In this document: piece by piece, positions 56,036 through 63,089 of the stretch
How the letters are laid out: every line of letters starts with the position of its first letter
Numbering within the stretch: the stretch's first letter is position 1
Source of the DNA: an uncultured Chloroflexota bacterium
GTDB lineage: Bacteria > Chloroflexota > Anaerolineae > Anaerolineales > Anaerolineaceae
Length of the DNA: 63,089 nucleotides
NCBI GenBank assembly: GCA_902774215.1
Contig: CACYHU010000008.1
Span: 1-63,089 of the forward strand
Direction: 5' to 3'
Translations under genes and position numbers: made by a program
Notes under the pieces: model-generated
Databases searched by the model: none
The model's input: the letters and a program-made list of their open reading frames with translations, nothing else
Told to the model about the DNA's origin: nothing

Positions 56036-57385
56036 TCAATTAAGGCTGTTTTCTTCCGGCTGCTCCTTTTTTTGCTGTGCTGCTGCCCGCTGCTTCTCCT
56101 CATAGAAAAGTTCCAGAAGGTTTTCCAGGTTCCCGTTGAAATAACTGCAGCTGCTTTGTTTTTCCGCGGAATGGAGATTCTTCTGACGAATGCGGTGACA
56201 GCCGCCATTGCAGATCGGGAAAAAGAAACACTCCCGGCATTCCGGGTCATCCAGAAAAGAACAGCCGGTCATACCTTCGGCGATGAGCCCCATATTCCAG
56301 TTGTCGAAACGGTCCAGAGAGCCCACAACTTTCTCTTTGATGCCCACATCGTCCCAGCATTTATATAACTCGCCGTCAGGCCCCACCACGAAGGCATTCC
56401 GTTTTGTCAGGACGCAGGATGGCGACATACGCTGCGGGAAGATATTCAGCGGCGCGATCCGGTATTTTTCCATCATTTCCGTGATGAATTCACCCTGCTG
56501 CACCGGATCAAAGAAACAGCCGCGGTCAGGATGAGTATCACCTTTGACAAAGCCCGGATAGACTCGGATGCGGCGGCCAAAATCCTGAGGATAACGGGTC
56601 TGCATCATCTGATATACATGAGCGAATTCCTCACTGTTGCGTCCGTCCACATTCACTCGCACATGGAGCATATTTTTAAAATCTGTCTCCATCAGGCCAT
56701 CGATATTTTCGAGGATCCTGTCATAGGTGGGACCTCCGCTGGTCAGATAACGCCGGACATCATGTGTCTCCTTTTTCCCGTCAAGGGTGATCTGGAGGTA
56801 AGTGATATTCAGTTCGTTCAGTTTTGCCGCACGTTCTTTTGTCAGCAGGTAGCCGTTGGTGATCAAAGCAGCGTCATACCGTTTTCCCATGTCCTTCAGC
56901 CGCCGGTCCATGCTGATGATCCGGTCCCAGGCCAGCAGTGGTTCCCCGCCATACCAGGTAATACCGATCGAGGGAGCATTGAAACGACGGACAAAATCCA
57001 TCACTTTGTCCTCTGTTTCCTGTGTCATGGCATGTCCCTTGTGGCTGGTTTCAAAGCAGTAGGAACAGTCAAAATTGCAGGCGGTGGTAAGGGCAAAAGT
57101 CAGAACCAGCCGCCGGTCCGCATAGAGGTTGGTAAGGTGCCTCATCTTGACGATGTTAAAAAGTTCGTCATCCTTGCCATCTTCCACCAGGAACTCCAGT
57201 GCGCGCAGCTGCATGTACAACATGGGACAATCCGAATAGTCGTACCCTTCCGGATCGGCCATAATTCCCCGAATCACGGGCAGCTGCTCATCTTTCACCA
57301 GAAGGAAGGCCCGGCTGGCGGAGGAAAATAACATCCAGCCGTTTCGCTTTGATTGAAAAAGTTTGCTGTAACGGGACCATTTCAT
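56036..57385 (-). CDS. SPASM-domain radical SAM peptide maturase
   Basis: 449-residue radical-SAM enzyme. The N-terminal ~95 residues may hold a precursor-binding (RRE-like) domain. Cys103, Cys107 and Cys110 ('CNFDCSYC') bind the catalytic cluster. The C-terminal SPASM region carries further cysteines ('MSPSCVLTKRN', 'ELYKCWDDVG', 'DPECRECFFFPICNGGCHRI', 'SSCSYF') for auxiliary clusters. Enzymes with this plan form Cys thioethers (sacti-/ranthipeptides) or carbon-carbon links in RiPPs; the 12-Cys core next door suggests thioethers, which is inference. It lies between the precursor and the ABC exporters in one leftward operon. Confidence 0.92.
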   Translation of the reverse strand: MKWSRYSKLFQSKRNGWMLFSSASRAFLLVKDEQLPVIRGIMADPEGYDYSDCPMLYMQLRALEFLVEDGKDDELFNIVKMRHLTNLYADRRLVLTFALTTACNFDCSYCFETSHKGHAMTQETEDKVMDFVRRFNAPSIGITWYGGEPLLAWDRIISMDRRLKDMGKRYDAALITNGYLLTKERAAKLNELNITYLQITLDGKKETHDVRRYLTSGGPTYDRILENIDGLMETDFKNMLHVRVNVDGRNSEEFAHVYQMMQTRYPQDFGRRIRVYPGFVKGDTHPDRGCFFDPVQQGEFITEMMEKYRIAPLNIFPQRMSPSCVLTKRNAFVVGPDGELYKCWDDVGIKEKVVGSLDRFDNWNMGLIAEGMTGCSFLDDPECRECFFFPICNGGCHRIRQKNLHSAEKQSSCSYFNGNLENLLELFYEEKQRAAAQQKKEQPEENSLN

Positions 57386-57402
57386 AAACTCATACAGTCC
57401 TT

Positions 57403-59997
57403 TCAGTCATTTTTTTGGGTATGCACCATTTCATAGAATTTGCCTTTGCGTTCCATCAGGGAATCATAGGTTCCCTCTTCAATGATTTTCCCTTGATCCA
57501 TCAAAAGGATCCGGTCACAGGAGCGGAGTGTGGAAAGACGGTGAGCCACCGCGATACGGGTGACAGAGAGCGAGTCCATAATACTTACCACTTTCTCCTG
57601 AGTCGGATTATCCAGCGCACTGGTGGCTTCATCCAGGATCATCAGCTGAGGATTTCCCAGTAAAGCCCTTGCCAAAAGGATACGCTGTTTTTGACCGCCG
57701 GAGATGACCGGATTTTCCTCGGAAACATGCGTCATCAGCCCGAGCGGCATGGTCTCGACCTCCTGCCTGATGGCTGCCTGATCCAGCACCTGCCAAACTT
57801 CCTCCTCTGTCGCTTCCGGACGGGATAAGGTGACATTCTGCAGGATCGTTCCTGAAATGAGGGCGCTGTCCTGAAGCACACTGCCGATACGGCGCCGGAG
57901 TTCGGTCCGGTCCAGATGGCTGATGGGAATGCTGTCATAGTAGATCTGGCCCATATCGGGCTGATTGAACCCCAGCAGCAGACGGATCAGTGTGGATTTA
58001 CCGGACCCGGAAACTCCCGCGATACCGATATACTCTCCGGAACGGATATGAAGGGAAAGATCATCCAGTATCTTCTTTCCATCCTGTTCGTAACTGTAAC
58101 TGACATTGGAAAGCACGATATCGCCCGTCAGGCGGTCGGGGATCTGACCCTGACCAGCTTTCTCCGGTATTTCACGAAGAACTCCGGTGGCATCCTTCAG
58201 CATCGGCATCATCAGCGCAAGTGATATCGCGGACATGGCTGACTGCGTCATCGCGGTCCCAAACAGTGTATTGGCAGTAAGAAAAGCCATAAAAGATCCA
58301 AGAGAGATCCCGATATCACTGCCCATCACGCCATACAGCAGGATCAGCATCAACCCGTTGATCATTGTGAGCGCCATTGCGCTGATCTGCTCAATGCGGT
58401 CGCCCTGCTGGCGGATCCGGCCGATATCCGTTTTGTTTTCCATGTACCGGTAAAGCAGCTGCTCTTCCGCACCGGCAGCGCGGACGGTTTCGATATTGCT
58501 GAAGGTCTGGTAAAGCATTGATCGTGTCTGCATCAACCGGCCGATGCGCCGGGATGAATTCTTTCTCCCTAAAACGCTCCGGATCGCGGTCAGAATGATC
58601 TGAAGCACTGTCATCCCCAGTCCGATTCCTGCCAGATGGGATGAATAGCTGAACATCTGCACAACGTAGAATATGGAAAAGATCATCTGCAGAAAAATCT
58701 GGACTCCGCTTTGGATCACGGATACATACATTTCCGGCAGGTAATAAATGCGGTACGCCATCGCGGCACTCTCCTGCCCCCGGAAGAACTGCTCAGGCAT
58801 ATGGAAAGCCCGATCGTAGACCGCAGTCAGGATCAAATGCGTCATCTGCTTTGTCATACGGCTTTGCGTCAGGTTCTGCCCGATGCTGAAGAGAAGATTT
58901 GCCGTCAATCCCACAATGAACAGACCGCCCAGCGTCCATGACAGGACCAGATCACCGTGGGGGATCGCCCGGTCATAAATTGTCTTGTTCAGGTTGCTCA
59001 GCAGCAAACCGATTTGAGTTACCATGAACATGGTCAGGAGCAAAAGGAAAATATCTGTCAGCGATACTTCTCCGGCGCAAAAATGCAGAATGCTCTTCAG
59101 GTTTACCGGATCCCTGTCAAAAGGACGCAGTATCGTCCACGCTTCCCCGGTTAACTGTTTTTCTTCGGGATCGGTAAGCCGGTGATAGGATCTTTCCGTA
59201 GTGTCATACAGATAATATCGTCTGAAATTCCGGAAGCAAACGACCGGCCTGTCCGGTCCGCCGTCCGCGTCGGGGACCAGCGCCAGAAACGGTTCGTAAA
59301 TCGTTTTTTTCCAATTGGAGTCCAGCTGTATTTTCCGGCAGGCAAATCCGGAAACCCGGGCAATTTCCCGGATCCCCGGTTCTCCGGTGCATGCCTTGCG
59401 AATCCGCTGAAGCGGCGCGATCGGCGTATTGCGGCGGCGGCAGAGAAAAACCATCGCGTCATAGAGCGGAGAATCGGTGTACTCCATCGCAGCGATCTCG
59501 TAGTGAAGATGACTGTTGAAACTGTTCTGCATCCTCCGGACCGTATCCAGACGAAACATTTTGTGTTTTTCAAACCGCTCCTGAATACCTTTTTCCCGTT
59601 CCGAATTCCGGAAATCATAACGGTCAATTACCGTTTTCCAAAAATCCCGCTTCTTTACGGCAATCTCCAGCTGGCCTGAATCTCCCTCGAGACGAAAAAC
59701 AGAATCTTCAAGATAATCATCTATGTTCACATCGGCCGGCAGCGCATCTGCCCGGGTCAGAACAGCGGAATTAATCGGCTGGCACAGCAGAGCCCATTTT
59801 CTGCCATCTGTCATTTCTGAAGGAGGTGCAGGGATCACTTCTCCCTGAACTGCTATACCCAAAAACTTCCGGCGCAGCAGACGGTCTCCATCCATAGGCT
59901 GCAGAAATATCCGTACACTGCCGGATTTTACGATCAAATCCTGCTCTCCCTGTTCCAGCCGGTAATTTTTTTCTCCGGTCAGTTCGATTTCTGTCAT
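57403..59997 (-). CDS. NHLM-system ABC transporter, second subunit (no peptidase domain)
   Basis: 864-residue ABC protein of the NHLM 'ABC2' type that works with the C39 exporter. The ~300-residue N-terminal region lacks a C39 peptidase; a cyclic-nucleotide-domain-like start is followed by an uncharacterised segment. A six-helix transmembrane domain (about 305-590) and an ATPase follow: Walker A 'GVSGSGKST', signature 'ISGGQKQRI', Walker B 'MILDEATSALD', and an H-loop 'AHRLSTL'. Its start overlaps the upstream stop as ATGA. The system exports and trims double-glycine precursors. Confidence 0.92.
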   Translation of the reverse strand: MTEIELTGEKNYRLEQGEQDLIVKSGSVRIFLQPMDGDRLLRRKFLGIAVQGEVIPAPPSEMTDGRKWALLCQPINSAVLTRADALPADVNIDDYLEDSVFRLEGDSGQLEIAVKKRDFWKTVIDRYDFRNSEREKGIQERFEKHKMFRLDTVRRMQNSFNSHLHYEIAAMEYTDSPLYDAMVFLCRRRNTPIAPLQRIRKACTGEPGIREIARVSGFACRKIQLDSNWKKTIYEPFLALVPDADGGPDRPVVCFRNFRRYYLYDTTERSYHRLTDPEEKQLTGEAWTILRPFDRDPVNLKSILHFCAGEVSLTDIFLLLLTMFMVTQIGLLLSNLNKTIYDRAIPHGDLVLSWTLGGLFIVGLTANLLFSIGQNLTQSRMTKQMTHLILTAVYDRAFHMPEQFFRGQESAAMAYRIYYLPEMYVSVIQSGVQIFLQMIFSIFYVVQMFSYSSHLAGIGLGMTVLQIILTAIRSVLGRKNSSRRIGRLMQTRSMLYQTFSNIETVRAAGAEEQLLYRYMENKTDIGRIRQQGDRIEQISAMALTMINGLMLILLYGVMGSDIGISLGSFMAFLTANTLFGTAMTQSAMSAISLALMMPMLKDATGVLREIPEKAGQGQIPDRLTGDIVLSNVSYSYEQDGKKILDDLSLHIRSGEYIGIAGVSGSGKSTLIRLLLGFNQPDMGQIYYDSIPISHLDRTELRRRIGSVLQDSALISGTILQNVTLSRPEATEEEVWQVLDQAAIRQEVETMPLGLMTHVSEENPVISGGQKQRILLARALLGNPQLMILDEATSALDNPTQEKVVSIMDSLSVTRIAVAHRLSTLRSCDRILLMDQGKIIEEGTYDSLMERKGKFYEMVHTQKND

Positions 59998-62225
59998 TCG
60001 GAGCCTTCCTTTCCGCTATACAGGTGGGAATAAAGGCCGCCCGCTGCCATTAGCTCCTCATGTTTTCCGCATTCCTCCACATATCCGTCCCGCATAACCA
60101 GGATCAGATCGCAATCCCGAACCGTGGAAAGACGATGAGCGATGATCACACAGGTACAGCTCCGTCGTTTCAGATTATTCAGGATCTTCCTCTCCAAAAC
60201 AAGGTCCATGGAAGAAGTCGCTTCGTCAAGAAGGAGGATCGCGGGATCATTCATCAATGCCCGGGCAATCGCAAGCTGCTGAAGCTGCCCGCCGGAAAAA
60301 TTCCGGCCGCCTTCTTTCATAAAGTGTTCCAGTCCTCTGTTCAGTTCGTTAACCATTCCCAGTGCCTCTGCGTCGATCAAAGCCCAGAAAATATTCTGTT
60401 CATTCACATCAGAATTCCAGAATGTAAGATTATCCCGAACAGACCCTGAGAAAAAAACCGCCTTTTGTGACACAACGGAAACAGACTCGGAACGAACTTC
60501 CCGGGGAATTTCATACAGAGGGATACCATCCATCAGAACCTCCCCGCTCCATGGTGTCAGCAGACCGGTCAGAAGTTTTCCGGCAGTACTCTTACCGCAG
60601 CCAGAAGTGCCGACAATGCCGATCCTGCTTCCGGATGGTATTGTGAGAGAAAAGTCCTTGATCATCGGCTGATCCCGTAAATAGCCGAAACGAAGATGGC
60701 GGGCTTCGATATTTCCTTCCAATGGATGAACAGGTTTTCCTTCCGTTTTTTCTTCATCCCGCTGCTGCCCGCCGGCAGTGACCTTTTCCTGCACTGTGAA
60801 TGCGGGATCGTCTTTCGCTTCATAGACATCTTCCATCAGATCCAGATCTGCCTTCAGCGTTTGCAGCTGACGTTCTATCGTCAGCATCTGTCCCACAGGT
60901 GCAAGGAAAAGCACCAGAACCTGGCAAAAGGCAGTCAGCGTACCGATGGTCATACTGCCACGGATCACAATAGTGCTGCCGATCATCAGCATCAGCACAT
61001 TCAGCATCTGAAACATCGTTGAAGGAACAGCTCCGAGGATCTGGCTTGTCCGTGTCAGTTTCATGTCGCTTTCCGTTGAGACTGCGTACTGGTCCATCAG
61101 CATCGTATAATAATCGTTTTCGCATGAACCGGATTTGAGCGTACTGAACAGGGAAAGTCCTGAACACAGCAAACCCATCAGCCGGTTGCGGTCCAGCGTT
61201 TGTTTGACAGAAAGCTCTGCCAGCCGATGATTTACGAATGCCAGGATCCCAATCGTTAATGCGGAACCTGCCAGGCTGATAACGCTCAGCAGCGGGCTGA
61301 ACAGGCACATCAGCAGGAAAAAGAACAGTGCCTGGAACAGGTTAAGTACGATATCCGCCATACTGCCGGAAAGGAACTCGTATATCCGCTCAACGGACTC
61401 TTCCCGCTGGTTCAGTTCACCGGCAAAGTGCTGTTCATAATAGGAGACAGGAAGGTGCAGCAGCTTATCGATGAGCCGGTGATCACTTTCCAGTGTCTGG
61501 GCTATTTTCAACCGGGACAGCACACCGGTCCGCAGGTAACCAAGCCCTGCCTGGCAAAGCATCATCGCCCCGATCCCTGCCAGCACCATCCCAAGCCAGT
61601 TTCTGCCGGTCCCGATAACAACCTGGTCCAGGAAAGTTTTGGTCAGCAGCGGCAGGATCAGTCCGGGAAAAACCATCGTGATTCCGCAGATCGTCAGATA
61701 CCCCCATACACCGCGAAAAACCGAAAGACTTTCCTTTATTCCCTGCCAAACCGAATGTTTTTCCGGCACCTTTTGGAAATTATCTCCCGGCCGGAAAACA
61801 AGCGCCACACCACTGTAATGGGCAGCCAGTTCATCGCGTGTGATCCTGATCCGACCCTGTGCGGGGTCATTGATCCAAACATCCTTTTTCCGGATCTCAT
61901 CCAAAACCACAAAATGATTTTTATTCCAGTGCAGAATGCATGGGAGAGGCAGCTCCGGGAGTCTGTCTGACTTTACCCTGTAACCGGAGCTTTGTAATCC
62001 GTATTCCCGCGCAGCGATAACGATCCACGCGGCATTGGATCCGTCTCTGCTGACGCTGCATGCGTAACGCAGCTCTTCCAAAGATACATGGCATCCGTAA
62101 TAACGCAGAATCATACGAAGGCAGGCGGCACCGCAATCTGCCGGCTCTGATTGGAAAACCGTCGGAGTATGGACACGCCTGAATAATTGGGACAGCTTTT
62201 TCATCGGGTAATTCTTACAATCCAA
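59994..62225 (-). CDS. NHLM-system C39 peptidase-containing ABC exporter
   Basis: 743-residue bifunctional protein. The C39 peptidase (residues 1-150) has 'QSEPADCGAACLRMIL' with catalytic Cys31, His104 in 'WNKNHFVVLD' and Asp120 in 'INDPAQG'. A six-helix membrane domain (about 175-440) and an ATPase follow: Walker A 'GTSGCGKST', signature 'FSGGQLQQL', Walker B 'LLLDEATSSMD'. It cleaves leaders behind Gly-Gly and exports the core, here probably of the NHLP peptide (SGG at 83-85) and possibly the Nif11-like one. TTG at 62225 has AGAGG six bases upstream and overlaps the HlyD gene; ATG at 62204 is the alternative. Confidence 0.94.
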   Translation of the reverse strand: MDCKNYPMKKLSQLFRRVHTPTVFQSEPADCGAACLRMILRYYGCHVSLEELRYACSVSRDGSNAAWIVIAAREYGLQSSGYRVKSDRLPELPLPCILHWNKNHFVVLDEIRKKDVWINDPAQGRIRITRDELAAHYSGVALVFRPGDNFQKVPEKHSVWQGIKESLSVFRGVWGYLTICGITMVFPGLILPLLTKTFLDQVVIGTGRNWLGMVLAGIGAMMLCQAGLGYLRTGVLSRLKIAQTLESDHRLIDKLLHLPVSYYEQHFAGELNQREESVERIYEFLSGSMADIVLNLFQALFFFLLMCLFSPLLSVISLAGSALTIGILAFVNHRLAELSVKQTLDRNRLMGLLCSGLSLFSTLKSGSCENDYYTMLMDQYAVSTESDMKLTRTSQILGAVPSTMFQMLNVLMLMIGSTIVIRGSMTIGTLTAFCQVLVLFLAPVGQMLTIERQLQTLKADLDLMEDVYEAKDDPAFTVQEKVTAGGQQRDEEKTEGKPVHPLEGNIEARHLRFGYLRDQPMIKDFSLTIPSGSRIGIVGTSGCGKSTAGKLLTGLLTPWSGEVLMDGIPLYEIPREVRSESVSVVSQKAVFFSGSVRDNLTFWNSDVNEQNIFWALIDAEALGMVNELNRGLEHFMKEGGRNFSGGQLQQLAIARALMNDPAILLLDEATSSMDLVLERKILNNLKRRSCTCVIIAHRLSTVRDCDLILVMRDGYVEECGKHEELMAAGGLYSHLYSGKEGSE

Positions 62226-62820
62226 GTGCTTCCTCTAACCGGGGGATCCACAGTGAAATGGGATGAACCTTCTGCTGGGTGATATTGATGTCAGCCAGTG
62301 TCATGTCATAGACTTTCAGGCTCCGCCCTGCGGATGCTGTCCAGTAATATCCGCTTACAGTGTCCGGATCTTTCTGAAGAGAAATCTCCACAGCAACACT
62401 CGGGCCGATTTTTAGGAACTGCTCAATCACAACATCTTCGGTAAGCAGTGCCCGCATTTCATCAAGGTTAGTAACCGACTCATCAACATCGGCAACTACT
62501 GCCTTCATATGACCGATTTTCTGATAGTCATATCCGGTCAGGAACACAGTTGCCTCCATGCCTTTTTCAATAGGTTTGCCGACACTCAGCGGAACCAGTG
62601 CGATCACTTCTCCCAGTGCATCCGGCTGGGGATGGTAAATGCCGGAAACGGTCACTGTATGAGAGGTATAGCCAAAAATTGACCAGTACAGGAAAGCCAG
62701 TATCAACAACACAAAACCGGCCAGCAGTCCGTGATAAAAACGGGGGACAATAGACAGCGGTACTTTCCTGTCTTCAGCCGGTGTGTAAATCTCTTCTGAC
62801 TTCGAATTGTTCTTCTCCAT
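62215..62820 (-). CDS. Short HlyD-like NHLM secretion protein
   Basis: 201-residue membrane-fusion-like protein: one N-terminal helix ('LLAGFVLLILAFLYWSIFG'), then a beta-barrel/lipoyl-type region ('TVSGIYHPQPDALGEVIALV', 'MEATVFLTGYDYQKIG'). It lacks the long coiled coil of full HlyD adaptors, so it resembles the shortened 'NHLM secretion' proteins that bridge to the exporter in Gram-positives. The ATG at 62820 follows AAGGAG at a somewhat long 11-base spacing; an in-frame ATG at 62847 has none. It is the first gene of the RiPP operon. Confidence 0.82.
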   Translation of the reverse strand: MEKNNSKSEEIYTPAEDRKVPLSIVPRFYHGLLAGFVLLILAFLYWSIFGYTSHTVTVSGIYHPQPDALGEVIALVPLSVGKPIEKGMEATVFLTGYDYQKIGHMKAVVADVDESVTNLDEMRALLTEDVVIEQFLKIGPSVAVEISLQKDPDTVSGYYWTASAGRSLKVYDMTLADINITQQKVHPISLWIPRLEEALGL

Positions 62821-62847
62821 CTTTTTTCCGACTCCTTCCCGGAGCAT

Positions 62848-63077
62848 CTTCTTCTATCCCGTTTTCCATGGAAATGCTGATCCATCAGCCATGTCTCTAT
62901 AGAAGTGCCGCAATTATTAAATTGGTTTGAAATTCACAATATATTATTATATTATATTTTCATCAGTCGTTTGTAAAGAAAATTGTTCTTCGATATGAAT
63001 CATAATTAATGTAACCGAAAGGGTATCGATAAATCAAAAGTAATTGTTACCATAGGCATTGGAGAAGAAGCCTATGG
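62848..63077. promoter_or_regulatory. Promoter region of the RiPP operon and hairpin over the next gene's start
   Basis: The AT-rich stretch to 63000 should hold the leftward promoter of the RiPP operon; no unique hexamers can be picked. At 63050-63077 a perfect hairpin CCATAGGC / GCCTATGG with a 12-base loop contains the GGAGAAG site and ATG of the gene that begins at 63074. Confidence 0.5.
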
Positions 63078-63089
63078 AGAACAAAATGA
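63074..63089 (+). CDS. Start of a rightward gene cut by the window edge
   Basis: ATG at 63074 with GGAGAAG about seven bases upstream; only the first five codons are visible, so nothing can be said about the product. It is divergent from the RiPP operon. Confidence 0.35.

Overview
The window is about 63 kb of mid-GC bacterial DNA. It looks like an anaerobic, gut- or rumen-type Clostridia (Bacillota): an AddAB recombination pair, three radical-SAM enzymes, an RsbU/STAS partner-switch module, nickel-pincer cofactor genes, strong GGAGG ribosome sites and many TTG/GTG starts. The exact lineage cannot be fixed from sequence alone. No rRNA, tRNA, CRISPR array or intact transposase was seen.

Left arm (1-11.7 kb). 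A family-5 ABC importer (end of the binding protein plus two permeases) runs directly into larB-larC-larE, which build the nickel-pincer nucleotide cofactor. A decayed VWA-FHA gene and a CDP-alcohol phosphotransferase follow. Next come two TetR regulators around a leftward operon of nitroreductase, nitronate monooxygenase-like, short-chain dehydrogenase and radical-SAM genes, with a palindromic operator in the divergent promoter region. From 12 to 20.3 kb lie addB-addA, a chloramphenicol-acetyltransferase-like protein and an exported hydrolase with a clear terminator.

Centre-left (20.8-35.1 kb). Nine genes all point left: a HerA/VirB4-like ATPase; a 1089-residue protein combining a ParB-like fold, a degenerate HNH-toxin-like domain and about 1 kb of EPxD tetrapeptide repeats; a four-helix membrane protein; an SPFH/SHOCT protein; four tandem secreted paralogues; and a zinc-ribbon, membrane-anchored protein with four pre-peptidase-C-like domains. 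I recognise no published system with this composition. It is the strongest candidate here for something undescribed, perhaps a membrane-associated stress, export or conflict system.

Centre (35-50.4 kb). An RsbU-like phosphatase, a frameshifted RsbW remnant and a STAS protein precede a single giant NRPS (A-PCP-C-A-PCP-C-A-PCP-reductase). Its first A domain lacks the Asp that binds the amino group, so the product is plausibly a carboxylic-acid-capped dipeptide aldehyde or alcohol. A MerR regulator faces a textbook 19-bp-spacer MerR promoter that drives a hydrolase and an unusual exported cyclophilin-like/aldo-keto reductase fusion.

Right arm (50.7-63 kb). An orphan Nif11-like RiPP precursor, debris (MORN and zinc-ribbon fragments), heptameric DNA repeat tracts and an unknown 571-residue protein lead to a leftward NHLP (proteusin-type) RiPP cluster. 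That cluster has an HlyD-like adaptor, a C39 peptidase ABC exporter, a second NHLM ABC protein, a SPASM radical-SAM maturase, a precursor with an 85-residue leader and a 102-residue Cys/Ala/Gly-rich core, and a PoyD-like radical-SAM epimerase whose 3' end is frameshifted.
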